Source: Nageia nagi (Eukaryota > Pinophyta). From it: a DNA stretch of 64,000 nucleotides. Below, piece after piece: positions 24,301 through 32,755 of the stretch. The notes under the pieces are model-generated. The model ran no database searches and was not told the origin of the DNA. It was given only the letters and a program-made list of their open reading frames with translations. The stretch lies in the NCBI GenBank assembly GCA_050084985.1, contig JBITNC010000001.1, forward strand, positions 47,678,001-47,742,000, written 5' to 3'. The translations under genes and the position numbers were made by a program. The number at the start of each line of letters is the position of its first letter. Positions within the stretch are counted from its first letter, which is position 1.

Positions 24301-26717
24301 AAATAGTTTTTGCTCATTGTGATGTTGAACCGTGTGAATGGAAAACTTGCATGTATGGCTAATAAACTCATGTATTTGTTTTGTAGAAAACCATGCAGTT
24401 TTGTTTTGTACTTTTTGTTGTAACTATAATTGAGTTAATACATTTTAATACGTGGAACTACCTAATTAGGTTCATTTGAATACTAGTATCAAAGGAAATT
24501 GAAAAGTGGCCATTCACAGCCATCAATGAACAGAAAAATCTCTCTTCATTTGGCTGTATGGTCTTTGATTCAGCATGTGTGTGGAATTTGGATGTACCCT
24601 TTCCTTTAGTTATGTTTGGAAATGAAATGAACTTTCTTAATTACGCCCGTGACCTAGCAGCTCATGGGACCACAATATAGCCTGATATATGAAATATTCG
24701 ATGTCGAATTATATGCCATCTCCACCGCATATCATGGAGGCATGGAGCTATTTTTGAGGTGCTCTCATCCTTTTCTATAGTGTTGTTCTGTTGCTTAGTC
24801 TGGTTAAAAGTTCGTTGACTCTTTTTACCCTCTTCTCTTCAACGAGTGTTTATGCAATCTACATTCAGTGCATCTGTACAGTTGCTCCCAATGTTATTAT
24901 GAGCTGAAAAATAACATAATGAAGTGCTTCTACATTTTGATATCATCAGAATTGCATATTGAAGACAATATGAACAGAAGGTTTCATATAAATGAGTGCA
25001 AGGCTGATAAAATTACTGTACTTTTATTGTTTTGTTTTATGCTTTTTGGAGCTATTTGTTCTTTTGACTCTTCTATGGAGGATTTTATTGCATCCACCTT
25101 TATTGTTGCGATGAATCCAAATACCAAAACACCTAAAGCCGCTGTTGGTAATGGATCACATTTTATTATGTTTTTTATTGTAGCAATGTCGTGACACATA
25201 AGAGTCCATATTAGACCAGCATCACGGGATTTGAACACAACCTTTATTGTTGCAATGAATACAAATACCAAAATACCTAAAACCGGTGTTGGTAATGGAT
25301 CACATTTTATTATGTTTTGTATTGTAGCCGGTGTTAGTAATGGATTGCATTTTATTATGTTTTGTATTGTAGCCGGTGTTAGTAATGGATTGCAATGTTT
25401 TGTATTGTAGCAATGAAAAAACCCTCATTGCAGGGATTTGAGTTTAAATTAGCATGCTGTCTTTTGTATTCTAAGTTTTCCATTTGTTTTCGCTAAGGAC
25501 TGATTTCTGATTATTCTGCAAGTGATAAGTATCACTATGTATTCTTAGTAAATAAAGTCTAGATGAATATACTATAACAGTGCTTCTTCAAAGTCTCTAG
25601 TGTTAATAGGCAACCTGAGTTTGTCAAATTCTTCTGTATAATCTTGAACAAGCTCATCTTTCCATGGGTCCAAACATTTACAATTGATATAGCAGTTATT
25701 CCATTCATGCAGGGGATTGTCTCTAATATGTATTAATATCTCTAGACTTACCTTTTAGTTGATTCAATTCTTGTAGTAGCTTGTGAATACTGTAGTCTGC
25801 AAATCAAATGGAAAAGTCGTTAAGTTATGAAGCGTTGCTCAAACAAGTATGTCAGGTAAACATTTTATCATCAGAATTTGATTTCCACTTGACTTCATTC
25901 TTGTTTGCAGAGGACATGTAGAAACTAGTGCTCCCACAACAAAGTTAAAGAGAGAAGCAGCCACAGAAAGCACTGATATGGTATGGTGCCTTTTCTGTTG
26001 TTCACCAGTACAAATAAGTCCTATCTGGAACATTAGCCTAGTGTATTTGCTTAATGTCTCAGCATCCGGTTATTGCTAATTAGTAGACATACGTTAGCTA
26101 TGTTGTAGTTGAGGCCTTGATATTGTTTTTCTTAAACTTCTATTTGTGTCTGCAGGAAGGTGTAGATGGTACTGAAGATTTACATGCAAGGAATGATGAT
26201 AATGTCATAGGAATCAAGCTAGAGGTAGAGCATGCTCAACTTCAAAAATGCTCATGTGCATTCAAAGATATTAAAGACATTTAACCGATTGTCCTATGTT
26301 TCTTTGCTGAAGCTTCCTGGGATAGGGTCCAAAAATGATGAAGCATATGATACCATGGATCATGAAAGTGGGGAGGAATCAGGACATGATAGTTTTACTT
26401 CTCAAGGAAATATGTCCTTGGCATCCAATCCCCATCACTCAACTGGGCTTCAAAACCAATCCCAGACATTAGAGGATCTACGGTGCACTGAGCAAGGTGA
26501 CAACAACATTGGAATGCCAATGTCTTCATTTCCAACTGCAAATACTGTCACTTGTCCACCTTCTATGAGTAGAACATTATCTCTCAACTCAATGTCTTCA
26601 TCAAAACAAGGCTCTGCCTTGGGATCCAACCCTGATTCCATTCGATATCCAATTTCAACTTTTCAGTTTCAGGAGAAGCAAGGGTCACGAAATCATAGCA
26701 AGGGTTCACAAAATTGA
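1..26717 (+). CDS. HDA19-like: Class I (RPD3-type) histone deacetylase gene, 3' part, seven exons
   Basis: The spliced product is the C-terminal ~404 residues of a zinc-dependent lysine deacetylase that removes acetyl groups from histone tails in nuclear co-repressor complexes. Exons as read: 1-314 (5' end outside the window), 406-548, 736-826, 917-1041, 25911-25980, 26156-26224, 26313-26717. All introns are GT-AG and all junction phases agree (0, 2, 0, 2, 0, 0). Visible family motifs are [15 protein letters not shown] (its GAD aspartate is a known zinc ligand), [17 protein letters not shown] (catalytic tyrosine), [20 protein letters not shown] and FQERPPDTD. The last resembles plant HDA19 more than HDA6. 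After the domain come an acidic linker, a KLKREA patch like the HDA19 tail, and an unusually long Ser/Asn-rich end. The reading is intact with no stop or frameshift, so this is a functional host gene. Extra small exons in the giant intron cannot be excluded. Known: family fold and chemistry. Inferred: orthology. Confidence 0.93.
406..548 (+). CDS. HDA19-like: HDA exon b: end of deacetylase domain
   Basis: The acceptor ...TTCAG is at 401-405. The exon reads [20 protein letters not shown], then the very conserved [20 protein letters not shown], and ends ...DKI plus two bases of an Arg codon (AG|GTCAGT), phase 2. This completes the domain after the catalytic tyrosine in the upstream exon. Read-through past 548 would give a non-family tail and a stop at 601-603, which supports the donor at 549. 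Confidence 0.92.
736..826 (+). CDS. HDA19-like: HDA exon c: QERPPDT linker
   Basis: The acceptor CACAG ends at 735. The first base completes the Arg codon from the upstream exon, giving [20 protein letters not shown] followed by [11 protein letters not shown]. The FQERPPDT block is a hallmark just after the domain in plant HDA19-type proteins. The donor is CTG|GTAGAT, phase 0. The exon is too short to stand out as an open frame and was found by family continuity. Confidence 0.9.
917..1041 (+). CDS. HDA19-like: HDA exon d: acidic linker
   Basis: The acceptor GTGCAG ends at 916. The exon reads [20 protein letters not shown] then [10 protein letters not shown] and more, an acidic Asp/Glu/Ser stretch as found after the domain in class I plant HDACs (compare the conserved Trp-Asp and Asp-Ser clusters). 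It ends ...FP plus AG with donor GTACGTG at 1042, phase 2. This donor opens the giant intron. Confidence 0.87.
4443..4800 (+). repeat. Dispersed repeat, copy A
   Basis: It shares ordered blocks with 23,243-23,600: AATAATATC, AATAGAAGTCCAAA, GAGTATTACATGTGCTC and GTGTAACCAACGTAGGCC. Both copies are in the same orientation and the same length, about two-thirds identical by eye. It may be a solo LTR or other noncoding transposon remnant; ends and target duplications are not clear. Confidence 0.5.
5455..5553 (+). repeat. Short tandem repeat, about 2 copies of ~45 bp
   Basis: The block TATGGCAGTAATTCTTTTG / TTGTGCTAGCACATTCT recurs as TATGATAGTAATTCTTTG and CATGATAGTAATG, each after a TAGCACATTCTTGAC-like segment. 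Confidence 0.6.
6745..7690 (+). repeat. Array of eight ~44-bp imperfect palindromes
   Basis: Copies lie at 6745-6788, 6847-6888, 6958-7001, 7072-7113, 7215-7258, 7360-7403, 7432-7475 and 7648-7690. Each has outer arms GCATGCC / GGCATGC and an inner stem CAAAAAGACAA / TTGTCTTTTTG around an AATC centre. Copies differ by point changes, several of them compensated in the opposite arm (for example GATAAA facing TTATC at 7360-7403). The unique spacers are 30-170 bp. The array ends about 160 bp upstream of a TATA box and a decayed ORF, so it could be an upstream control region of that element. Function unknown. Confidence 0.8.
7849..7856 (+). promoter_or_regulatory. TATA box upstream of decayed ORF
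   Basis: TATAAATA sits in a GC-richer context downstream of the palindrome array and about 420 bp before the first recognisable reading of the decayed ORF. It is typical in form for an RNA polymerase II retroelement promoter, but no start site can be shown. Confidence 0.45.
8270..11330 (+). pseudogene. Decayed ~1,000-codon ORF of unrecognised retroelement/transposon-type protein
   Basis: One long coding trace is broken by in-frame stops and a few frameshifts. It includes open stretches 8568-9113, 9337-9519, 10012-10449, 10504-10701 and 10755-11012. The N-terminal part (181 residues open) is a hydrophobic/aromatic globular region with [18 protein letters not shown] and [14 protein letters not shown]. 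The middle is Glu/Ser/Pro-rich with basic KRTKRK patches that could be nuclear targeting signals. The C-terminal part is Lys/Glu-rich and probably coiled coil. Stops often sit where Trp or Gln would fit (TAG, TAA), suggesting decay by transitions. Its general style resembles unnamed gag-like or 'putative plant transposon' proteins, but I cannot assign a family. No reverse transcriptase, integrase or flanking LTR pair was found. The palindrome array and TATA box lie upstream. Confidence 0.5.
12200..13130 (+). pseudogene. Coding relic of unknown retroelement, two segments
   Basis: Segment 12,543-12,812 reads as one frame: [20 protein letters not shown] followed by a basic tail. Segment 12,885-13,110 reads a Lys/Leu-rich coiled-coil-like peptide with one in-frame stop ([20 protein letters not shown]...). 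A purine tract and a promoter-like segment follow at 13,330-13,520, the order expected at the 3' end of a retroelement or an endogenous pararetrovirus (Caulimoviridae-like). No diagnostic enzyme motif is present, so the class is open. Confidence 0.3.
13322..13525 (+). promoter_or_regulatory. Purine tract plus TATA segment, retroelement-like
   Basis: An A-run followed by GGTTAGGGGGGAC (13,322-13,347) resembles a polypurine primer site. About 30 bp later, GCATGCCCCCAACCCCC could pair back with the G-run. TATAAAAGGAAG lies near 13,514. Together they look like the primer site, then U3 and promoter, of a reverse-transcribing element, but no repeat partner was found. Confidence 0.3.
14464..14521 (+). 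repeat. Tandem duplication of 28-30 bp
   Basis: ACTTCATTGAAGATAGTGTTC occurs twice in a row, preceded by GCATAT and ACATAG respectively. Confidence 0.7.
14911..15393 (-). repeat. 3' LTR of the chromovirus
   Basis: On the minus strand it begins TGTGATGTTC just after a purine tract and ends GGGAACATCATA. The terminal TA replaces the usual CA, and the ends form a short inverted repeat. A TATATATA run at about 15,071-15,080 could serve as the promoter. Bases 14,987-15,393 also form part of a 454-bp tandem duplication. Confidence 0.7.
14987..15894 (-). repeat. Exact-register 454-bp tandem duplication of LTR plus purine tract
   Basis: Copies 14,987-15,440 and 15,441-15,894 differ at only about five positions by eye (for example AACTCAC/AAGTCAC, CAAGCTGG/CAAGTTGG, GGGCCGTG/GGGCTGTG). 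Each holds most of the LTR, the purine tract (plus strand GTCCTCCCCTCCC at 15,394-15,406 and 15,848-15,860) and the last ~34 bp of the pol frame. The near identity makes this event much younger than the element's coding decay. Confidence 0.9.
15900..17145 (-). pseudogene. Chromovirus integrase with chromodomain-like end
   Basis: The reading goes from [20 protein letters not shown] (zinc-binding region) through SMDFITRLP (first catalytic Asp) and IISDRESKF (second Asp) to [15 protein letters not shown]. The conserved Glu of HPQTDGQTE is Lys here. It ends with [20 protein letters not shown], the typical C-terminal piece of Tekay/Del-like chromoviruses. The open part is 17100-16675; downstream there are many stops and a frameshift, and TGG has become TGA near the end. 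The DNA-joining enzyme is inactive. Confidence 0.85.
17169..17246 (-). repeat. Triplicated ~26-bp segment inside pol
   Basis: CCTTCTCTAACTCTAAACCT with GTCATC is repeated three times. On the minus strand it spells variants of [10 protein letters not shown], so a piece between RT and integrase has been expanded in tandem. Confidence 0.8.
17330..18489 (-). pseudogene. Chromovirus reverse transcriptase
   Basis: The open frame 18489-17638 (283 codons) covers the RT fingers and palm: [42 protein letters not shown] and the catalytic VFDDILIY, which is canonical for Ty3/gypsy (FDD). After a stop the frame continues to about 17,330 with [20 protein letters not shown] and [14 protein letters not shown], the RT thumb/connection. 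RNase H, expected next, is absent, and the sequence jumps to the region before integrase. The segment upstream of RT lacks a protease motif. Confidence 0.92.
18573..19290 (-). pseudogene. Chromovirus gag, frameshifted
   Basis: The open part 19040-18573 (155 codons) has the retrotransposon gag core: [20 protein letters not shown], an [19 protein letters not shown] block and [20 protein letters not shown]. Upstream, in another frame, runs a Pro-rich N-terminus (19,280-19,060) ending in two stops. The frame closes at 18573 before any zinc knuckle, and the RT segment starts about 80 bp later, so a deletion removed the nucleocapsid knuckle and protease. Confidence 0.85.
19302..19312 (-). promoter_or_regulatory. 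Primer binding site, initiator Met tRNA type
   Basis: The minus strand reads TGGTATCAGAG, one base after the LTR end AACATCACA. This is the standard plant retroelement priming site. Confidence 0.85.
19600..19980 (+). other. T-run rich tract, possible LTR interior
   Basis: There are more than ten runs of five to eight T, many as GCATTTTTT or CATTTTTTG, spaced 20-60 bp apart, next to the chromovirus 5' end. It may be the remaining 5' LTR interior; it cannot be aligned to the 3' LTR. Confidence 0.3.
21305..21461. repeat. Inverted repeat, ~46-bp arms and ~62-bp loop
   Basis: The left arm (AGTATGTTTATTCTTTGTCC TCATTTTACAAGGGGAACATGT, from 21,307) is matched by the reverse complement of 21,413-21,459 with about three mismatches. 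Arms end abruptly and no flanking duplication is clear. It could be a foldback transposon remnant or a hairpin RNA source. Confidence 0.8.
22262..22477 (+). repeat. Two diverged tandem copies of ~105-110 bp
   Basis: AAGTCCATGG starts at 22,262 and 22,367, each followed by GATAT-CAAGGGTG and AAGTAACTG-AACAG, then a TACAAGT block and an AGCA-ATGTGCA-ATA block. Confidence 0.75.
23243..23600 (+). repeat. Dispersed repeat, copy B
   Basis: This is the direct-orientation relative of the repeat at 4,443-4,800 in the same intron, with the matching blocks AATAGAAGTCCAAA, GAGCATTACATGTAC and GTGTAACCAATGTAGGCC. It has no coding capacity. Confidence 0.5.
25103..25409 (+). repeat. Nested tandem repeat, 45-bp units within a ~142-bp duplication
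   Basis: 45-bp units starting CCGGTGTT lie at 25,282, 25,327 and 25,372 (the last shortened). An earlier relative lies at about 25,140. The larger block TTATTGTTGC-ATGAAT.. to ..TATTGTA is duplicated at 25,103-25,184 and 25,245-25,326. It begins about 500 bp upstream of the acceptor of the large HDA intron. Confidence 0.85.
25911..25980 (+). CDS. HDA19-like: HDA exon e: KLKREA tail patch
   Basis: The acceptor TTGTTTGCAG ends at 25910. The first base completes the Arg codon begun at 1040-1041, then [20 protein letters not shown] and TDM follow, with donor GTATGG at 25981 (phase 0). The KLKREA patch resembles the KREA segment in the tail of Arabidopsis HDA19. Phase match and family similarity place this 70-bp exon in the same gene although it lies 24.9 kb from the upstream exon. 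Confidence 0.82.
26156..26224 (+). CDS. HDA19-like: HDA exon f: acidic tail
   Basis: The acceptor GTGTCTGCAG ends at 26155 and the donor GAG|GTAGAG begins at 26225. The exon has exactly 23 codons, phase 0 at both ends: [20 protein letters not shown] then KLE. Retaining the next intron would give a stop within about 20 codons, which supports splicing. No motif is recognised; the acidic composition matches plant HDA tails. Confidence 0.78.
26313..26717 (+). CDS. HDA19-like: HDA terminal exon: long Ser/Asn-rich C-terminus
   Basis: The chosen acceptor is TTTGCTGAAG (ends 26312), because it keeps phase 0 with the upstream exon; the nearby AG at 26324-26325 does not. It encodes 134 residues beginning [20 protein letters not shown] and ending with a TGA at 26715-26717. 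The composition is low complexity (Ser, Asn, Gln, Gly), with no domain, signal or membrane segment. The product tail is longer than I would expect for an angiosperm class I HDAC. A start at an internal Met upstream (26232) would be a chance ORF in the preceding intron. Confidence 0.75.
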   Translation, partial: LPGIGSKNDEAYDTMDHESGEESGHDSFTSQGNMSLASNPHHSTGLQNQSQTLEDLRCTEQGDNNIGMPMSSFPTANTVTCPPSMSRTLSLNSMSSSKQGSALGSNPDSIRYPISTFQFQEKQGSRNHSKGSQN

Positions 26718-27010
26718 TGAACAGGAATTTGTTAGGCCTACTTTGTTTTCTTGCGAATTCTAATCCAAATTCCAAGTTTGAGTTTGTGTGGGATATGGTT
26801 CTATATTGCATATTATATGAACTTGAATTCGTAACTTCTTCCAATCTGCTTGCAAAATTGTATAGGGAAAATGAAATTAATAACCTTCAGGCAGTGCATT
26901 GAATACAGATAATCTCTCATTCTTTTTGTATCCTAAATTTTTTATTTGGCCTTGAAATGAAGAAGGTACAGATCAGTTGCTTTGAAGTCCTGAACATAGA
27001 TGGCATGAAC
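26718..27010 (+). other. Probable 3' UTR of the HDA gene
   Basis: AT-rich, noncoding sequence follows the stop codon, with plant-style upstream elements (TTGTAT near 26857 and 26926) but no canonical AATAAA. The cleavage site cannot be fixed from the sequence. Confidence 0.35.
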
Positions 27011-28900
27011 ATTCATGCCAATATAACATTTTTCTTTACTAATATTGCTTTTGAATCAAAATGAAATCATAATGACAATTAATATGGCAGTAAAATATAT
27101 TTCAAGAATATACTCTTGGGAGATTTGAAGAAGGTATTATTAAATTCATTGATGGAGAGAGCATTGCTATGTTACAATACAAAATAAGTTATACATGCTA
27201 AAATGATTGAAATTTAATACCTGTTATTACGAACAAGCATAAATACTTTTTAAGATATTTTTAGGATCGATTTGAAGTTTCAAATTTCAAATAAAAAATT
27301 GTTTTCATATGATTCAAATATGGCTGTTTCAACATAATACCATGAGAGATCACCCTTGAATCTTTTACAAATTTGGGTTAAATTTTAGTCAAAACATTTC
27401 TTGCTTTCAACTCATACATATGCACATTAGGGAAGTTGGGACAGAGGGGAAAGTTGAAATCACTTGTAAACAAGAGGTGTTGGGTGTGAAAGATGACTAA
27501 AAAAATCTTGAGTCTGGCATGGGTGTGGTTTGGCCAAGTACAAGTCCTAGCTTTGATGGAAGAGATACCTTTCACACACAGCTTCTAAGTTTGAAGGCAT
27601 TTTTCTTGAAATTCCATCAAAAAATAAAATTCAATTTTCTTATCAACTATCCAACTAAGTTGACCATATTATCTAATAAAAATCATAAATATCTTTTCCC
27701 ACCTTACCATTCAAGTTCAAAATATTTGCAGCCACCTTGATAATACTAAATTTGATAATATCTTTTAAGAGAGGAATTCAATGCATTATAAGGTATGCCC
27801 AACAAAGATCATGTTCTCAACATTTCAAACTGAATTTTCTAGTTGCCTTAAAAATTATTCTAATTGGTATTCATTTGTATCTGAAGATGAGTTAGGTATG
27901 AGATAAACAGGATAATAACACAATTTAGTTCACAAACAAGATATGAAGATTTCTAAAAATGCAATTATGACTCTTGATGTCATTATCGACTTGTTGATAA
28001 CTATACATGTTTTCTTTATTTCCTGAACCATCATACTCTGTTACTTGTTTCCTCTCTCTTCTTTAATACAGCTTAGTTTCCATTCTGATTCCTGCAAAAC
28101 AACATGAAGGAAACAACCCTATTGAAGATCTTGGATATGTACAATCATAACAAACTAAGTATAACTATTACTTCAATATTCATCAATAATATGAAAACAA
28201 CATATACTCATTGCCATTATCATCCATCAATAGTAAAAGAAAATACATTTCATCATTACTATTAGTCCAAGAAACCATTCAAGTGATCAAAATATAACAC
28301 ATTGTTTAGGTCTCAAAAGAGGGTCATGACATTGACCAAGGGTTAGATTCATCAAAATTAGGTGTACAAATATTATTTTTCAAATTTCATGTTGATGTAT
28401 GCTAAATTTAAGACCCTCATCCTTTTTTAAGTTCAATTTTTCATGTATCTTTTGTGCTTTGTACTTTAGAATGTGCATCATCTTGTTATATCTTTCTATA
28501 TTTTTACATTGTTAAAAAATAGTTTTTGTTAATTATTACATTGAAAAATCAATTTATTTTATCTATATTTTTGGTGAATTTGACTTCTTTATTTGTTTTA
28601 TTCAAAACCTTAAGTTTTTTTTATTGATGATTAAAACATTTTCTTATAAAAATCTTAAAATTTGTTAATATCTTTCTTAGATCTTATGGGTCTGTCACCC
28701 TAAAAACATGTACAAACCTTAGGTATTTATGGTCAACAATTCTTCATGGTGTAATTAGATCTAGATTGTTCTTATTAGATGATTTTTCTTCCATTTTCTA
28801 GATCTTGTTTTGCATGATTATGTCAAACCCTATAAGTCATCATGCCTAGTTTAAACCTTTTTGGTCCACTTTGGAACATAGTGTGTACAATCTTTGTCCC
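27010..28900. other. Intergenic AT-rich sequence, nothing recognised
   Basis: Neither strand has a motif-bearing open frame, tRNA-like structure or clear repeat. Short frames such as 27519-27740 look like chance. Confidence 0.6.
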
Positions 28901-30264
28901 TTCAAATGAAATCATCATAGTAGGAGAACCTAAGATGAAAATGACTATAAGGAATAAAAGTGTAATTTCATCTAGGTCAAATTGAGGAGTACAAGATTAG
29001 CTAGTAAGACAACAAATCAAGAGGAAGATTATGCAATCCTTGAAACTTATGAAGTAAGTCAGAAAAGTGATGATGACTATGACCTTGATAATGCTAAAAT
29101 TGCATATATGAATACATTTATAAGTTAGATGTAAATATCCTCAAAGAGTTATCATGGAGATACAAAAGAAGATGTTCTAAAAATTCGAAATCAACAAGAT
29201 GAGAATGGAAAATGAGCAAACTCAAACCATAAAATAAACAAATTAAATTATATGATAATCATGAAGAAAATTTGAATTAGAATGAAATCATTGTACAAGA
29301 ACCAATTTAGTTATATATCCATTTGCATGCCTTGCCAATGGAATAAAAAGGAGAATTAATGCACTACATATTAGTCAATGAGGGAGTTTATCCAAAAATT
29401 TATTATGAAACCTAGTATCCAACTTATTGACTTGTCATTGTTTAATGTCCTTTAAACTTATTGGTTTCTAGGACCTATTAAGAGTTTTTAAATATCACAC
29501 ATCACTTGTCTCCCAACTACCTTTGCAAGAGGTGATAAACTACTATTTGAAGGTTTTAATAAACATCAACATATTGTGCTTGATTTGGTTCTATAATTTT
29601 ATTTTAATGATTTATTTTCATTGGATGGGTGTGAGTGATTTTGGTCATTTGTCCTTGGGAGTATTGTTATTTTCTTGAAATATGTGCATTATCAATATTT
29701 TTGTTTATATAAGAAATGATCATTCAAATACTTAATTGATATATATTTACTTTTGGAAAAACTTTGTTAGATCCTACAAACCAATAGGTTTAAAAGAACA
29801 TTAAAAGACAACAATCTAACTATAGACCTATACCAAACCCCCCAGCTCCTTTATTCCAAACTTCTCCCACAAAACCACATGAAGATGACATGATCCTCAC
29901 ACCAAAATTCATGCAAACTTAATCATTATTCCACTCTATGAAGCATCCTACAATAATTCTAGCATCACCATAGGCCTACTTCACTAGGAACTAGATCCAA
30001 TATTACAAATATTAAAAATCCTTAAAAATAGGATAAACATCAATCTTGTAATAGAATATAAGATTACTATTAATCCTATTTTTGAACTTGAATAAGGTCA
30101 AATTTCACCTATAACTCTATCTTATAGTCCCCAACACTTTTCCAACCTCAAAAATTAGTGGGTAGTTAAAACAAATCTATGAAATAACTTATGATTCTCC
30201 ACCTCCAACATCTATGAGGCTTGCAAATACCTTGGACAATCCATCATTGAGATAAGATCAAGGA

Positions 30265-30855
30265 AATCTAGAAAAACATGTCAGGGAAGACAAAATAGAG
30301 ATCATAGTAGAATTCGATAATGATGTTGATGAGCACATTATAGTGGATGATAAAGAAGAAAATATGCATGAACAAGAATATGAAACAAGTGATCCCTTAA
30401 GATATCTCTTGAACCATGAAGGATTAACCCTTGAAGAAATTGATTTTCATGTTCCAACAATGTTTAAAATTATTGAAAATCCAATATTTAGAAGTTCTTT
30501 AGAAAATAAAAGGTTCAAACCAATTTTACAAGAAAATAGAATCAATAGAACATGAGCATTTGCTAAGTTATGAAAGCAACCAAGTCAATAATAAAATCAA
30601 TCAATAATTCATGTGAAAATCCAAGAATTCAAAGAAACATAAGCATCACAAGAGTAAGATAAGAAATGACATTTTCAATTACAAACCCAAGAATAACTAA
30701 AGGAACATTTTCAAGAGCTTCCTAAGATGCAAACACAATAAGAAAATCAACAACCTTCAACTTTCGAGATACAAAAATAGTAGTTAAATGAAGCAATAGG
30801 AAGATTAAAAAAGGAAACACAACAATCTCAACCTAGAACCTAGGAATTAGTGCTA
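30265..30855 (+). pseudogene. Degenerate gag-like coding trace, unassigned
   Basis: The frame of 30,343-30,555 (70 codons: SDPLRYLLNHEGLTLEEIDF and on) extends upstream in acidic sequence. After a stop, a Gln/Lys-rich stretch follows in which TAA replaces likely CAA codons. Region 28,900-30,260 holds weaker coding-like traces. It could be the gag or linker of a decayed retroelement; no enzyme motif was found. Confidence 0.25.
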
Positions 30856-30859
30856 GTAT

Positions 30860-30909
<50 letters not shown>

Positions 30910-31049
30910 AGAACCATAATTAATAATTGTAATTATTAGTTCAAGCCATTAGTAGAAGATTGATATTATTAAGGTCAACTTCGAACCTAGGAATTAGTGC
31001 TAGTATATATATATAGACACACACACACACACACACATACATACATACA

Positions 31050-31109
<60 letters not shown>
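30834..31109 (+). repeat. Compound microsatellites with duplicated flank
   Basis: GAACCTAGGAATTAGTGCTA is present at 30,835 and 30,983. The first copy is followed by a (TA)n run (30,863-30,905). The second is followed by TA, CA, CATA and TA runs in series (31,005-31,109). The duplicated 5' flank shows the locus was duplicated before or during expansion. Confidence 0.9.
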
Positions 31110-31120
<11 letters not shown>

Positions 31121-32750
31121 GATCATTACTAAATATCATATTTCTTATTTGTTCCATTCTTGCACATATTTGGAGAATCTACTATCTTGAAGTGGCCTTG
31201 GAGATTCTACCCTCGTAAAATGGATTTCTATATTAGTTCATATTCAAAGTATTCATTCTAAGTCCATCATTTCTATTTTGAAGTATATCATAAATTAATA
31301 TTGGACTATTCATTGTGAATTATTATTTATATGGTTTTGAATTTCTATTGCTATAGTTATGAATTACTACTACTATGGTTATGAATTATGAATGTGATGG
31401 TATTAAAGAAATAATCTTGGTCATGGGGATCAATAGGTTCATTCATAGATCCTATTTATCTGCATCATCCCCATGGGTAATACTCCAATCTTGATCAAAA
31501 TTTCCCCTTCCACAACTTTGATCAAATCTTATTCAAGTAAGGTAGATGGGGTAAAAAAATGAGTACAAAATTTCCAAAACCCCATTGGGACCTATTTCAT
31601 TTCAATATCCTCAATAAGGTGATCAAAATAAGGGGTATTGTAGGTAAGAAACCCTTATACAACTACAATTTGGAAACTTTATTGGGAGACCTATCTCATT
31701 TTTATCTCTTTACCAAGACTAAAATGGTGGGTGTTGAATGTTTAAAGCGATCCCTAAATGTATAGGTAGAAAATTATACTAAACACTCACATGTATGAAA
31801 GGACAGTTCTATTGAACATGTAATAAGGAATATAAAACAATAATATGATATGTAATAATAAATGAACAAGAAATAATGATATACAATCTATTGTATCAAG
31901 ATTCAAGTAATACAATATTAAGAAAGGGATCAAGAAAGATAAATACTTATCACCTTACCTGGATAATTGAATGTATATACAATCAAATACTTGTCGATAG
32001 AAGTACAATCTTCGGATAAAAACCTTAAAGTTGATCAGGATCATAACTTAGTTTTGGTGTCAGGGAAAATGTCCATATGTACCTCAACATTTGTTCTTAC
32101 ATAAGTGTCTGCGCTAGGGCCTTTGCAGGTTAGTGTGTGCATATAAGTTCTGATAGCAGTATGATATAACGATAATCCTAGTCTAGCATATAAATATAAA
32201 AGATGAAATGGTATATAGTTGAGTGATAACAAGATCCCAATCCCAATGATGATGTTGAGAAATACCTAAATCATAGGTGGCATTGAATATCGAGATCAAA
32301 TCTTGATAGGTTTCCCATGTAACATATTTACCTTTATATATATGCAAGAGAACCACCATAGTGCATACCTACAAGCCAACATTGACTCTAGTGTACCTTA
32401 CAAAATAATATGTAATATTACATGAGAAAGTTCTTAAGTGGGCCAATATAAGAAATATATAGTTATAATGACATATAAATAATATTGCAAGTAATTAAGA
32501 ACACGAAGGGTGTCAAAATCAAGTGCCAATAATTGCCCCCATTTGCAAGTTTAATTCAAATGAAATGAATTTATTCTTGTAAAGGAAAGAATGAAAGAGA
32601 GAGAAAAAACACTCCCTTGATCTCAACAAAGTGTTTGGATCAATATTTTTGATGATGTTCATTGCCCTCACTTTGCATTTATTGTTGCTAGAAGAAGTGT
32701 AAAGTGAACCAAGATAATCAAATGTGAATAATTGTAGAGTTTGGAGGTAT
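31110..32750. other. Intergenic sequence, nothing recognised
   Basis: AT-rich; the short open frames (for example 31,559-31,765) carry no family motif that I can name. Confidence 0.5.
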
Positions 32751-32755
32751 AAAAT

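Larger units (their letters stand above)
1042..25910 (+). other. Giant HDA intron (24,869 bp) with nested repeats
   Basis: Donor GTACGTG and acceptor TTGTTTGCAG are in matching phase (2). Stretches 1,042-4,440, 11,340-12,200, 13,620-14,460, 19,980-21,300, 21,470-22,260, 22,480-23,240 and 23,600-25,100 are AT-rich with no feature I can support. Open frames there are short and lack family motifs. The remainder is filled by the repeats and retroelement remains listed separately. Confidence 0.8.

Noticed and set aside
24868-25194. 108-codon frame before the HDA acceptor
   Set aside because: Partly made of the 45/142-bp tandem repeat; no splice or family evidence.
26232-26312. Extending the HDA terminal exon upstream to its first Met
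   Set aside because: The phase-correct acceptor at 26,312 gives continuity with the upstream exon; unspliced reading from that exon hits a stop.
30941-31126. YIYIYI / VCMYVCMYV peptide
   Set aside because: Translation of a compound microsatellite.
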